From: a virus
Direction: 5' to 3' (one strand)
Length of the DNA: 43,599 nucleotides
IMG/VR virus record: IMGVR_UViG_3300005265_000679
Location: 1 to 43,599 of that record
Positions within the stretch are counted from its first letter, which is position 1. The number at the start of each line of letters is the position of its first letter. This document shows positions 17,198-27,000 of the stretch, piece by piece. The notes under the pieces were generated by a model that saw nothing but the letters and a program-made list of their open reading frames with translations, had not been told where the DNA came from and did no database searches. The position numbers and the translations under genes are program-made.

Positions 17198-18856
17198 TTA
17201 TTTTTTTGTATATAATGATAATATATCGATATAAGAATCTAAGCTATTATTATCTATATTTTCACGAATATCTTGTATTAATCTTTCGTTATTCATATCA
17301 CCTGCTAATCCAACTTCATTCAATTTCATAATATCTGTAAACGCTGAATCATTCAATGTACTTGCATTTAGTAATAATGGTGGATCATATTTTCTAACAT
17401 AAAAAGCCATTGCAGCAGATAATGCTAAGTCATCGTGACATCCAGTATCTGCTTCAACTCTTCCTGATGGTTTACTTACCAACCCAACTAATTCTAATGC
17501 TAATCTACGGGATTTCACAATTTCTGGATATTGTGAAATATAATCATAAAGAGCATCAATCATTAGCGGTCTTGTTTTAGCAGTTGTAGTTAAACCAGGT
17601 ACTGTTTTAGTTTTTTCTTGATATAAATTTGAAGGCATTGTTTTATCTTTCAATGTCTCAACAACTTGGTTGCCATAAGAATTCAATTCTATAACCAATG
17701 AACCTGGATAGATATTAGCAGCCAAAAAGACAATATTAACATAATCTTGAACTTCACATTTACCTTGATATTCCCATACTTGTTCTAATGTTTCATAATC
17801 CCATACAGTAACAGCTGATTTATCTTCACCGTGGGCTGGAGCTGTATCAACACCAATAATATAAGATCTACCTTTAATCGGTTCAGCAAATTTCCAAATT
17901 TCTCCATTGGCATATTTTGTTTTTTCAATCGGTTCAAGATCTTTTGTTTGTTCTTGTAATTTTTCAATAATCTCTTCATCAAAGAAAGAACCTTTTGATG
18001 AAACAAATTTAAGTTCGAGTTCTTGTTGAATTTTCTTTGGGTCATTTCCAAAAAGTTCACATTGAGTACTATACCATTCTGGGTCATCAGCTAATTCTTC
18101 AATATCTTTCCAATGAATAACAAATGGTTGGAAAATATCATGACCTGATAAAGCAGACATATATCTTTGATAAAACCAAGCTCCAACGCCCATTGTTTTG
18201 TTTGGTGTTGATAACACAACTGTTCCATATGGAACACCGGCAGCTCTAGCATGTTTCTGATTAGTAGATAATGCTGGAACCATACCAGTCCATGCTTCAT
18301 CAATTTTTTCAATAAATGCAGCTTCGTCAATTACTAAAAATGTTACGGCTTTACCACGAAGAGTTTTTGTTGGAGCTTTTGGATTAACAGTAGCAGCATA
18401 ACATTTCGAACCATTAGTTAAAATAAAAGACTGTTCAGATCTTTTATCAAATCCCAAACCTCCCTGACCACCTCTTGGACGCATCCATGGTGGAAGTTTT
18501 TCAATCATGCCAGCTATAGTACGGGCAAACACAGTCGCCTCTGGTCCATCTTTTGAAACAATACCTATGACAACATTTTTATAAAAAACAGCAAGCCAGG
18601 CGCAATATGCCTGTGTAACGGTTGATATTCCAACCTGTCGTGACTTCAAAACTAAAACAAAATGTTCATCGTGAATTTTATGGATTAGCTCTGCCTGTTT
18701 TTTATAAGGTTTCAAATGTTGGTCCCCACCAGGCAATTCCAGTAAAATATAATTAGAGCAAAAATAAACAAAATTATTTTTGCAAGCTAAATATTCTCGA
18801 ACTTGTTCTTCAGCAATTTGAATTTTAGTTCGTCTTTTTCTTGGTTTCTTTTCCAT
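17198..18856 (-). CDS. terL: Terminase large subunit
   Basis: 552 residues, full length. The ATPase half has a Walker A variant KSRQVGIST (71-79), Walker B FLVIDEAAF (173-181) and motif III VVLSTPNK (213-220). The nuclease half has GVDTAPAHGEDKSA with Asp336, LVIELNSYG (387-394), and CHDDLAL with Asp475/476, the metal-binding aspartates of the RNase-H fold. It packages DNA into proheads through the portal. It is a T4 gp17-type motor in arrangement. Good ribosome site (AAGGAAG). The small terminase subunit is not recognisable in this window. Confidence 0.93.
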   Translation of the reverse strand: MEKKPRKRRTKIQIAEEQVREYLACKNNFVYFCSNYILLELPGGDQHLKPYKKQAELIHKIHDEHFVLVLKSRQVGISTVTQAYCAWLAVFYKNVVIGIVSKDGPEATVFARTIAGMIEKLPPWMRPRGGQGGLGFDKRSEQSFILTNGSKCYAATVNPKAPTKTLRGKAVTFLVIDEAAFIEKIDEAWTGMVPALSTNQKHARAAGVPYGTVVLSTPNKTMGVGAWFYQRYMSALSGHDIFQPFVIHWKDIEELADDPEWYSTQCELFGNDPKKIQQELELKFVSSKGSFFDEEIIEKLQEQTKDLEPIEKTKYANGEIWKFAEPIKGRSYIIGVDTAPAHGEDKSAVTVWDYETLEQVWEYQGKCEVQDYVNIVFLAANIYPGSLVIELNSYGNQVVETLKDKTMPSNLYQEKTKTVPGLTTTAKTRPLMIDALYDYISQYPEIVKSRRLALELVGLVSKPSGRVEADTGCHDDLALSAAMAFYVRKYDPPLLLNASTLNDSAFTDIMKLNEVGLAGDMNNERLIQDIRENIDNNSLDSYIDILSLYTKK

Positions 18857-18863
18857 AACTTCC

Positions 18864-20126
18864 TTAATTTAAGATGCTTTTATTTGATCGACCTAAGGTA
18901 ATAAATGCCGCAGAAGCCCAATCTTTAGTATATCTATTAAATACCAAAACACTAGAAAATAAAATATACATTCCAGTAAAAGGAGCATATTCTAAAATTT
19001 TTGAGTCAAATTTAACTGGTTCACCAACCCGAATTAAATTATTTATATGTAATGATCTGACAATAGACATTTGTAATGTTGATAAATTAGCAAATGGTTT
19101 AGCTTTATTTGCATGGATAAAAATATCTGAATATTCTTGTCCTGTTTTATCAATATAATAATGACTTCTATTTTTTAATATTTCTTTATCTAAAAATAAA
19201 TTTGGTTTGGATGAAGAATCCTTATAATCAATTATTCCGTATTTCTGAACCATTTCTTCAAGATCAGTTCTAATTGTATATGATAAGTTATTCTTCGGTT
19301 TTATAATATGTTTCATATGTTTTGAATGAATAGAAAATTTTGTATTTCCTTTATAAGTTTTATCGATGGAACTTAATGTATAAAAATGTTTATCATCATA
19401 TAATTCTTCAGTTATTTTTTTATTATCACTATCTATTGCTAATTGTGTTACTGTAAAAACTGGTGATTCTTTTATTTTTTCTGTTAAATTAAATATTTGA
19501 AGTTCATTTTTATGTGTACAATATACAGATGTTATTCCATCATGAATTCCAAAATACTCATCCAAATACGATAATGTATTAATTATAGTTGATGGTGGTA
19601 TACAAACTTGATCTATAGTAACATTGTTTATTTTATTTTCATCTAACTTTAAATCACAATTTACTTCCGAAGCTACTGATTCAATAATATTTTTTATATT
19701 TGTGTTTGAAAAAACTTTATTGATAGGAGTTGTCATAGTGATCATTGATTTTTTACAAATCGTTGTAACTGTCACTTTATTATTTGCTACTTCAGAAGAG
19801 ATTCCTTCAGCAATGCCTGATTGTGAAATTCTATTAGTCATTTGTAAAGGAAAATTATCTGAAACATGAACAAGTTCAAAAGAATAAATAACTTGTTGTT
19901 GATTGATAGTTTCATCTAATAAATTTATATCTAATTTTATTGTATCTTGCCCATATATTTTTTTTAAAATAATATCATCAACATCAGCTATTAAAGTTAA
20001 TTGTATGATTGGATAATAACTTCTGAGAGTAGAAATAATTTGAACTGAAAATAATTCTGCTGAAAAATCTTCATCTTTGATTTTTAATGTTATATCATAT
20101 GATTGATTAGGCTTTAATGCAGGCAT
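18864..20126 (-). CDS. Baseplate hub protein, gp27/gpD-like
   Basis: 420 residues. The section FSNTNIKNIIESVASEVNC... then PPSTIINTLSYLDEYFGIHDG is the pattern of hub proteins of the gp27/late-control-D family, where a 'n..il..i....' helix is followed by a second beta domain. The N-terminal strands (ITLKIKDEDFSAELFSVQIISTL) fit the first tube-like barrel. This trimer would link tail tube to the central spike. It heads the operon with terminase, behind an AGGAGG ribosome site and the motif at 20173-20185. Confidence reflects motif-level resemblance only. Confidence 0.65.
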   Translation of the reverse strand: MPALKPNQSYDITLKIKDEDFSAELFSVQIISTLRSYYPIIQLTLIADVDDIILKKIYGQDTIKLDINLLDETINQQQVIYSFELVHVSDNFPLQMTNRISQSGIAEGISSEVANNKVTVTTICKKSMITMTTPINKVFSNTNIKNIIESVASEVNCDLKLDENKINNVTIDQVCIPPSTIINTLSYLDEYFGIHDGITSVYCTHKNELQIFNLTEKIKESPVFTVTQLAIDSDNKKITEELYDDKHFYTLSSIDKTYKGNTKFSIHSKHMKHIIKPKNNLSYTIRTDLEEMVQKYGIIDYKDSSSKPNLFLDKEILKNRSHYYIDKTGQEYSDIFIHANKAKPFANLSTLQMSIVRSLHINNLIRVGEPVKFDSKILEYAPFTGMYILFSSVLVFNRYTKDWASAAFITLGRSNKSILN

Positions 20127-20172
20127 TCAATTAAACCTCCTTGATATTTAAAAAAATATCACATCTCTATTT

Positions 20173-20185
20173 TTATTTTGTTCTA
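20173..20185 (-). promoter_or_regulatory. Candidate promoter/initiator motif TAGAACAAAATAA
   Basis: The minus strand reads TAGAACAAAATAA, 47 bases before the hub gene start, with an A/T-rich flank (AAATAAAA) just upstream. Identical to the element at 229-241 and one base different from 30081-30093. It precedes the operon of late structural genes, so it is a candidate late promoter element. Confidence 0.45.
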
Positions 20186-20214
20186 TTTTATTTTCAAAAT
20201 GATAGGAAAATTGA

Positions 20215-20245
20215 GAAAAAAATGACCAAGAATAGGTCATTTTTT
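20215..20245 (-). terminator. Intrinsic terminator of the RNA polymerase/ACP operon
   Basis: On the minus strand an A-run, ATGACC, a 7-base loop, GGTCAT and a T-run form a stem extendable to about 11 bp, overlapping the stop codon of the 242-aa gene and followed by TTTTTTT. It is symmetric, so it could also work for plus-strand transcripts. It marks the end of the operon that starts at 30064. Confidence 0.8.
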
Positions 20246-20972
20246 AAAAGAAATGCATTACAATTGATTTGAAAAATGGAAGGAAATATAACTCAAAATA
20301 TAAATCAACATCAATATTTTCTATTTCTATCATTCCTAATTTGATAGCACTGTCAGATATTTCAAACCCACCCATCTTTTTTAAAAAGACTTTGTACTTG
20401 ATTTCTGAAATAGGTACTAGAAAAATATCTATATCATTAGTATACAATTGTTCCTTCATTCGTTTTAGAGAAGAAGCGATAGAATTTTTATTGGAAAAAT
20501 TGATTTTAATAATTTTAGATATTTCATCATACATTTGAGGGTACAAATTAGGAACACCTTTAATAATAATTTCAGAACCATTATCAGCAATAAATGAATC
20601 TCTAGAAATAGAAATTAAAAATTTTGAGTAATAATTTTTTAAAGTTAAATTTATTTTTTGAGATGATAAAAAAACAATGGGCTTCCGTAACAGAAGCCCA
20701 TCATATTGACGTAACAAAATATCTTCTGATTTGATTTCATTATCTTTTATATATCCATCAATCAGTTCTTTAGTTGTTGATCTTAACAACTTAGTTATAT
20801 TGGGATTATCTCTCATCATAATTCCAATCTTGATGTTTCTTGTTTTCTTATCATCTTCAGGGATATCAGATACATCAATTCCATTTAGTTTTAAAATCTG
20901 ATAATGACATGCTGGAATATCGTAGTCATAAACTTCATTTAAAAATAATGGAACATTGGAATCAAATTGCAT
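20244..20972 (-). CDS. Unknown conserved-looking phage protein (242 aa)
   Basis: 242 residues, last gene of the operon. The N-terminal half is the most ordered (YDYDIPACHYQILKLNG, then RNIKIGIMMRDNPNITKLLR, then LLRQYDGLLLRKPIVF). The acidic and Tyr positions are faintly reminiscent of nucleic-acid polymerase motifs, but I cannot support that. It starts 5 bases after the previous gene with AGGAG upstream. A terminator-like hairpin with a T-run lies inside the coding region at 20670-20701. No family recognised. Confidence 0.6.
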   Translation of the reverse strand: MQFDSNVPLFLNEVYDYDIPACHYQILKLNGIDVSDIPEDDKKTRNIKIGIMMRDNPNITKLLRSTTKELIDGYIKDNEIKSEDILLRQYDGLLLRKPIVFLSSQKINLTLKNYYSKFLISISRDSFIADNGSEIIIKGVPNLYPQMYDEISKIIKINFSNKNSIASSLKRMKEQLYTNDIDIFLVPISEIKYKVFLKKMGGFEISDSAIKLGMIEIENIDVDLYFELYFLPFFKSIVMHFF

Positions 20973-20977
20973 TAATC

Positions 20978-21862
20978 CTACTCCTGAAATTTAAACATTG
21001 AAACAATGAGATCATCAATAACCATCCAATGATTTAAATCAATCATTAGATTCTTTCTCATCATAAACCACCTTATAACATCTTCGTTTGTCTTTATTTC
21101 ATCGGCTGACTTTGATAACTGTTTGTAACTATAAATTAACATTTCAATGTTACAATTAGTTTTCATGATTTCATCTGTTATAATATCAGAAGAAATAATT
21201 TGAATAGTAAAATCAGAATCACGTTTCTTCAGTTTTTCTAATTTTAATATAGGAATAATCATTCCTTTAAACCCGACTCCATAAAAATTAATTAATCCCG
21301 ACTTCGTTCCATATGAGATTAAATACTGTCTTTTTCCTAACTTGTAAGTAATATTGAACAATCCGTTTGTGAAAAAGAAAATATTTTCTGGCTTAATATC
21401 GAAAACATTATATATATTTGCATTTCTCACAAATTCAATTCTTCTTTCAGGAACCCCATCCACATCTTTTCCAGAATTTGTAGGAACTGTTACACATAAC
21501 ATTTCATTTGTTCTTACACCAGCAGCTTTCATATTTAATAAAGTAACATCACCAAGATAATTTAAAAACTTTTTTGACCAATCATATAAATTGATTGTAT
21601 CCAAAGTCATAAATCCTTCAGTTTTACTTTTTAATAATTCAGATGAAAATCCTTTATAAAAAGTTTCTTCGTTTTCACCTTCCGGAACTAATGTATAATC
21701 AGAAATAATATCATCAGTATTGGTGTTAATGAACTCATTTATTTCTTTTGTTATATCAGATTCATCTGGAATCGCTGATTCAGATTCAATTTCATCATCC
21801 TTAATTAAATCAGCTAAACTTATATCCATATCTCTATCTCCTTTCTGTTCTTTTTCCATCAT
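20978..21862 (-). CDS. Unknown protein with acidic N-terminus (294 aa)
   Basis: 294 residues from ATG 21862, which overlaps the stop of the ACP gene (ATGATG/TGA), so the two are translationally coupled. A second ATG at 21829 has a better placed AAAGGAG and would give 283 residues (starting MDISLADLIKDDE). The first ~70 residues are strongly acidic and probably disordered. The rest is a mixed alpha/beta domain with several strands (GVPERRIEFVRNANIYNVFD). No recognised family. Coupling with the ACP gene hints at partnership but does not prove it. Confidence 0.6.
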   Translation of the reverse strand: MMEKEQKGDRDMDISLADLIKDDEIESESAIPDESDITKEINEFINTNTDDIISDYTLVPEGENEETFYKGFSSELLKSKTEGFMTLDTINLYDWSKKFLNYLGDVTLLNMKAAGVRTNEMLCVTVPTNSGKDVDGVPERRIEFVRNANIYNVFDIKPENIFFFTNGLFNITYKLGKRQYLISYGTKSGLINFYGVGFKGMIIPILKLEKLKKRDSDFTIQIISSDIITDEIMKTNCNIEMLIYSYKQLSKSADEIKTNEDVIRWFMMRKNLMIDLNHWMVIDDLIVSMFKFQE

Positions 21863-22107
21863 CCTATCTCCCTAACAATAAACTCAACAATATCACCAAT
21901 TGTTTTAAAATCCATAATGTCATTATCTGAAATTGTTAAGTCAAATTCATCTTCAAAATCAAAAGATATTTCATGAATAGATAAAGAATCTAATCCCATA
22001 TCTTCAAGAATTCGAGATTCTGATTTAATAACTTCATTTTTCAACGATGGCTCATACTTTAAAAATAGATCAATAACTCTCTTTTCAATGTCGTTATATG
22101 TGGTCAT
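21859..22107 (-). CDS. acpP: Acyl carrier protein
   Basis: 82 residues, typical ACP size. The GLDSLS motif at 38-43 carries the Ser (residue 41) that receives 4'-phosphopantetheine, and helices II-IV are recognisable (EISFDFEDEFDLTISDNDIMDFKTIGDIVEFI). The protein is acidic as expected. ACPs carry acyl chains for fatty-acid or related synthesis, or act as interaction platforms. In a phage it may modify host lipid metabolism or act with the neighbouring unknown protein. No acyltransferase or holo-ACP synthase is recognisable in the window, so priming would rely on the host. GGAG precedes the ATG by 7 bases. Confidence 0.85.
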   Translation of the reverse strand: MTTYNDIEKRVIDLFLKYEPSLKNEVIKSESRILEDMGLDSLSIHEISFDFEDEFDLTISDNDIMDFKTIGDIVEFIVREIG

Positions 22108-22146
22108 ACAACTTCTCCGTATTAAGTTGAAAGAACTAAATGGTAT

Positions 22147-22503
22147 TTACTGTTTAATGTTTTCCCATTTTGACTTGATTCCTTCGTTTCTCCAATGCTC
22201 AGGATCAACATCTAAAAATGACTCTAAGGCTGCCCCCGCTAAAGCAAAAACTTTAATCAAATACTCATACATTTCAATAGGCACTTTATCTTGAATGTGA
22301 CCTTCCCTACAGCTTACGAACCAATGTGGTAATTCATCAGTCCATCCCTCACACATGCCAACTTTTGCTTTATTTAAATAAACATCAAGAAATGTAATAA
22401 AACTATTTGGAGTCAGCACTGGATTTTTTCCAGGGTCTCCAAATATCTTATTTTGATATTCTCTTTCTTTTAAATAAAGTTGAAATAATGTTTCGATATT
22501 CAT
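22147..22503 (-). CDS. Unknown protein (118 aa)
   Basis: Start taken at ATG 22503 (AAGGAAA upstream, 10 bases after the previous stop). A longer reading from 22638 would overlap most of the upstream Sm-like gene and is unlikely. The protein begins MNIETLFQLYLKEREYQNKI and continues with a helical, acidic region; a Trp/Cys segment (GMCEGWTDELPHWFVSCREG) is notable. EREYQ followed by helices is reminiscent of small all-alpha nucleotide pyrophosphatases, but the catalytic Glu pattern is not convincing, so I leave it unnamed. Confidence 0.55.
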   Translation of the reverse strand: MNIETLFQLYLKEREYQNKIFGDPGKNPVLTPNSFITFLDVYLNKAKVGMCEGWTDELPHWFVSCREGHIQDKVPIEMYEYLIKVFALAGAALESFLDVDPEHWRNEGIKSKWENIKQ

Positions 22504-22513
22504 TGCTATTTCC

Positions 22514-22816
22514 TTAGTTAATAGGTTGAACATTAGATGGTACGTTTTGAACAACAGTAATTCCTGAACCAAATTTTTCATTATAGAAATTCTTGATATT
22601 AATGTCTGGTTCAATTTCTGCCAAAATACAATTAGCATTTATTTTTACATTTTTGTCATCACCAACTAAAACCCATGGGATAGCAGCTAATCCATTTTCT
22701 TGATTTGGTATTAACATAATTGGAGATTTTACAAAAATGTAATTATCTTCTTGACTGTTAACAAAACATACAATATCTTGACCATTGATTAATTTGAAAA
22801 TCTTAATATCATCCAT
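22514..22816 (-). CDS. Small Sm-like-fold phage protein
   Basis: 100 residues. The opening (FKLINGQDIVCFVNSQEDNYIFVKSPIMLI) followed by an IPWVLVG strand and a C-terminal 'ILAEIEPDINIKNFYNEKFGSGI' matches the pattern of the small Sm/Lsm-like proteins I recall in T4-related cyanophages ('KLvnGedIia.v... FGSGI'). These probably form small rings and may bind RNA or mRNA; a direct RNA role here is inferred. Ribosome site GGAG precedes the ATG. The C-terminal ~20 residues look disordered. Confidence 0.5.
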   Translation of the reverse strand: MDDIKIFKLINGQDIVCFVNSQEDNYIFVKSPIMLIPNQENGLAAIPWVLVGDDKNVKINANCILAEIEPDINIKNFYNEKFGSGITVVQNVPSNVQPIN

Positions 22817-22836
22817 TTTAACTTCTCCTTTTTAAA

Positions 22837-22980
22837 TTATAAGATGTGAAACACAAATCCACAATTTGAACATTTTAAAACACTTTTTTCTCGAATGAGA
22901 GTTGTTTTCTTACATTTCCAACAAATCCCCTGAGATGATAACTTTTGTTTTTCCTTTCTAGTAAGTTTTTTCTGTTTCAT
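22837..22980 (-). CDS. Very small zinc-ribbon protein
   Basis: Start chosen at ATG 22980 because GGAG lies 6-7 bases upstream and the preceding gene stops at 22988. A longer reading from 23058 would overlap the upstream gene and add an unconvincing hydrophobic run. The 47-residue product has a basic N-terminus (KQKKLTRKEKQK) and two CxxC pairs (ICWKCKK and LKCSNCG), a zinc-ribbon layout. Likely a nucleic-acid or RNA polymerase-interacting small protein, by size and neighbourhood only. Confidence 0.6.
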   Translation of the reverse strand: MKQKKLTRKEKQKLSSQGICWKCKKTTLIREKSVLKCSNCGFVFHIL

Positions 22981-22987
22981 TGGACTC

Positions 22988-23179
22988 CTACCAGTTGAAT
23001 AAATAAATAAAACATAACAGAAATGCAATAATAAGAGAACCCGATTCAATAATTGCATGATACTTAATTACTTTTATTGGTAAATTAATATTAAATTTAA
23101 CACAACAAAACATAGCCATTCTAACAATGACATATATAATAACGGATAAACTAATTATAAATATTGTAAACTCTTTCAT
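22988..23179 (-). CDS. Small membrane protein (63 aa)
   Basis: 63 residues with two hydrophobic segments (FTIFIISLSVIIYVIVRMAM and SLIIAFLLCFIYLF). No family recognised. GGAGAAAA precedes the ATG and its stop is 7 bases before the next start, so it is part of the same operon. Confidence 0.5.
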   Translation of the reverse strand: MKEFTIFIISLSVIIYVIVRMAMFCCVKFNINLPIKVIKYHAIIESGSLIIAFLLCFIYLFNW

Positions 23180-23191
23180 TATTTTTCTCCT

Positions 23192-24052
23192 CTAAATAAA
23201 ATAATTTTCATTAAAGCCATCTATAACTCCACCCTTCCAATTGATGGCTATAGCTTCATGAGTATGAATAGATTCCTCATGTGAACACTTGACAATCCAA
23301 TCTAAAATTCTATTATCTTTTTTTAATTCATTTGAAATAAGTCGTATTGCATCTTCAACAAATAAAGGATTTTCCGATGCAATACGAGCTATTTCTTGTT
23401 CATCAACTCTTTTAATTATTGGATACGGTTGAGTTTTAATAACTCTATAAACCAACTCAATTAAATCTTCAAGCCACAACTTTTCCGCTTCTAAGTCATT
23501 TAACACGACAATATCAGCATAAGATCTTTGTGCATGTGGAAACCCACATTTTTCACTTTTGCCAGATTCAACAAGATCTTTTGATAACTCAGCAGAACAT
23601 GGACAATATGAAGCATATTGTACCTTAACACCTTGAATAAAACTATAGCCGTTACTTAGCTGTGCCTCGAAAAAACATTTGTGAAAAAGAGGAAATTCAT
23701 AATCAGATAAAATAGAAGTTTTCATAATTGGTAAGTCAAATTCAAATTTCAAATAAACTTCACAACAATCAATATTTTCTTTTATTTTATCTAAAATTTT
23801 AAACATAATAGAATGATTTAAAGGGGTACCAAGATAGGGCTTCAATGTCAAGAGTAACCTTGACATTGAAATCCCTTTTTTAGATGATTTTAAATCAGTC
23901 TTGATTGTTGTATTTGCAGGAATAAATACAAGTCCACCAGTTTTCATTTCCAACATAAAATTTAACTTTATGTTTTCAACTCCAACTTGTTTAATTGGAG
24001 ATTCTATTATTGGTTTCATTGTTTCTTGAACATCAGGTAAATTATCATTCAT
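23192..24052 (-). CDS. folE2: GTP cyclohydrolase IB (FolE2)
   Basis: 286 residues, close to the bacterial FolE2 length. Hallmarks: KGISMSR (59-65), the SYCPCSAELS segment with catalytic/ligand Cys (150/152), PHAQRS (172-177), and ESIHTHEA near the C-terminus. It would convert GTP to 7,8-dihydroneopterin triphosphate, the entry to folate and, via QueD, to 7-deazaguanines (preQ0/queuosine). FolE2 does not need zinc, unlike FolE. It follows rpoB directly. QueC/D/E, DpdA and folate genes are not seen here. The purpose (DNA base modification or folate supply) is inferred. A perfect 12-bp inverted repeat lies in the coding sequence at 23841-23870. Confidence 0.9.
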   Translation of the reverse strand: MNDNLPDVQETMKPIIESPIKQVGVENIKLNFMLEMKTGGLVFIPANTTIKTDLKSSKKGISMSRLLLTLKPYLGTPLNHSIMFKILDKIKENIDCCEVYLKFEFDLPIMKTSILSDYEFPLFHKCFFEAQLSNGYSFIQGVKVQYASYCPCSAELSKDLVESGKSEKCGFPHAQRSYADIVVLNDLEAEKLWLEDLIELVYRVIKTQPYPIIKRVDEQEIARIASENPLFVEDAIRLISNELKKDNRILDWIVKCSHEESIHTHEAIAINWKGGVIDGFNENYFI

Positions 24053-27000
24053 TTAATTTTCTCCTTTAATTTCAAATCCCAACACAGTACAATATTTATT
24101 CATTAATTCAATTGATTCAGGTGTTGATATTTGAATTTCTTCAAGTGAAAGTCTATCTGTATTGATTACTTTTTGAATAAAATCATTTTTGGCATCAATA
24201 CTATCTGACTTTAAGGTAAAGCATTCATATAAAGTATCATGAGCACCATAAGCAATTAATGAACTTTGTTCCATTTCACCTAATCTCTGTCCCCCTTTAT
24301 TTTTCTTTCCCGCAAGAGGTTGTAAAAATTTTCGTGAATATGGACCAATTGATCTTGCAGCTAATTTTCCGTCAGCCATATGTGTCATTTTAAACATGTA
24401 CATGTACCCAATGCTAATTTCATGATCAATATATCTTCTAAACTTTGGATCATATACTCTACTTGTGCTAGAAACTCCAGTATATCTTTTAATTTCCTGA
24501 GCATCATTAATAGATATAGAATCAAACGGAGGTTGAATAATATCTAAACTTTCAATAAATTCTTTTGTTATCACATCAGGCAGTTGTTCTGTAAACTGTT
24601 GAAAATACCAATTGTTTTCAGTTTTATCAACCAAACGAATAAAATGTAAAATATTGTTTTTAATGATTTCATTAGAAACATTAGCTTCAATATCTTCAAT
24701 AGTTTTCTCTTTGAAATATTCCAAAACTTTTGATAAGTAAATTTCATACAACTGTCCAATATTCATACGTGATGGAACACCTAATGGTCCAAGACATACA
24801 TCTAAGTGTTTACCTTCTTCTAATTGAGGCATTTCTTTTTCAGGGAGTATTTTAGTTATTACACCTTTATTACCATGCCTATTTCCAATTTTGTCACCAA
24901 CCTTAATGGGTCGTTCTACAATTGCTTCCATTTCAACATAGATACCATTAATGTGATCTTTTTGAATCTTATAATCTTTACCATTAAAAATATCTAAGTT
25001 TAAATCTTGAATTGTAGATTTAGCATCCTCTAATGGAAAAATAGTTTTAATTGCTGATTTAACAACTTCGTTTTTGTTTCTTTGCCATTCAATAACATCA
25101 TTAACCCATGTGCTATATCGTTGAATAGATCTGTTCCAATCGTTAGCATAAATAGCAACTTTAGAAATTACCATGTCTTCATTATGAGTTAAAACATTTG
25201 TTTCTTCAAAGATTGAAGGAATATCAGTTGGAGAAACAGGAACTTCTTTAATTTTTGCATATGGTTGACCCGCTTTGATAAATTCTCCTTTTTTAGGTAG
25301 CGGAGAATAATCTTTTTCAGAAAGAGTTAAGAGAACCTTATCAATCGGAATAGTAAAAGATAAATTGACAATATGTTTGGAAGTCAGAATATTTTCTTTT
25401 ACTAACCTATCTGAAATAACAATGCCATCCTCAAAGTTATCACCATAATAACTCATAAATCCAACTAAAACATTATTTCCAAATTGAATGCTGCCTTTGT
25501 CCATGAAATCACTTTCAAATAAAATATCACCCTTCTTAAATTTATCACCCAACTTAAAATAGACTTTATATTGATCCATGTTTTCAACATAGATTTGACG
25601 TGGAGCAATGTTATAAATATCACCATCATCTTCCCCATCATATTTAACAATCATCCATTCATCATCTAAATAAGTTATCATTCCATCTTTTTTAGCTTTT
25701 TGACAAAACTGAGTATATTCACTATACAAATGTTCGCACCCAGATTTTATCATTGGGGATTCAAAATTAACTAAATGGATTGCTTGTCTCATTTGTGATG
25801 ATGCCATTTGTAACCTTGTTTGATCGTTATGTTCACAAAAAGGAACCATGCTAACAGGAATAGAAGTTATATATTTTTCTTCATAATCCTTAGCGAATCT
25901 AAGAGTTGGATCTAATTTAGTTAAAGGGAGTAAATTTTGTAAAACACCACAGTTATCTCGGTCTGGTGTGTCTACTGGACAAATGCGCCCATACATGGAA
26001 GGATGAATGTCTCGCAAATGTTTTGGAACCTCTTTGCGTTTAAAACCACCTGGTCCTAAAACACTTGTTCTTGACATTTTTGTTAGTTCTTCAATTGGGT
26101 TAATTGAAAAGTCAAACTGGACAATATCAGACAAATTAACATCTTTGAGAATTTGACCAGAATTGACATTAAATCTAGCAAATTTTGTTTTGTTTCTGTT
26201 GACTGTAATTAAATCATAAATAGCTTTAATATAATGTCGATATATAACATATTCGAAACATCTTATTCTTTTATTTATGAAATCACTATCATCAACACCG
26301 TCACTTGTCATAATTCTCAATATTTCCAAAGGCATACAAGTTGTTTTGAAATATGGCTGAGACATAATATCAACTTGTAAAAGAATATCCAATGCAAATT
26401 TAACATCATCTGCCCTTTTTATTGGGTCATAAGATGAATAATAATAACCCAATAATTTATGAACATCTTCAAGTGATGCATCTTTATCTTCAAGTAACTC
26501 TTTAACATCCAAATATAAAGGATCAAACCATTTATGTGAAAATGCACTTGATTTAAATTCTTCATGGATTAATTTATCCAATTTTTCTTTTCCGAAATAT
26601 GCATACAAAAGAATAGCAAGAGGAACTTTTCTTCCCTGAAAATTGATTCCTAATCTAAATCCAATTTCCTCGGGCTTACGATAAAAAGATATTCCTATTG
26701 ATGACGCATTGGTTTTTATTTTAATCATACCACTTCTTGTAACAACTGGAATGTCATACAATTGAAACAGAGGTATTTTTTGACTTCCATTAATCACAAA
26801 ATATTGATCTTTAATTAATTTTGGAATAACAGAAGTTAAATCAAAAGTTTTATCACCCTTAGCCAATTTAAGAACTAATCTATTTGTGACACTAATTTGT
26901 AATTTGTTGTTACGTCTTCTTGACTTATCCATTCGAAAATCTTTTAATTCATATCCTTCATTTAGAGCAGGTTGAACAATTGCTCTAATTGTAGGCATGA

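Noticed and set aside
20244-20972. DNA or RNA polymerase fragment
   Set aside because: Only a vague acidic/Tyr resemblance; catalytic motifs cannot be lined up.
22504-22638. Longer start for the 118-aa gene
   Set aside because: The extension overlaps the Sm-like gene in another frame and the ATG at 22503 has the ribosome site.
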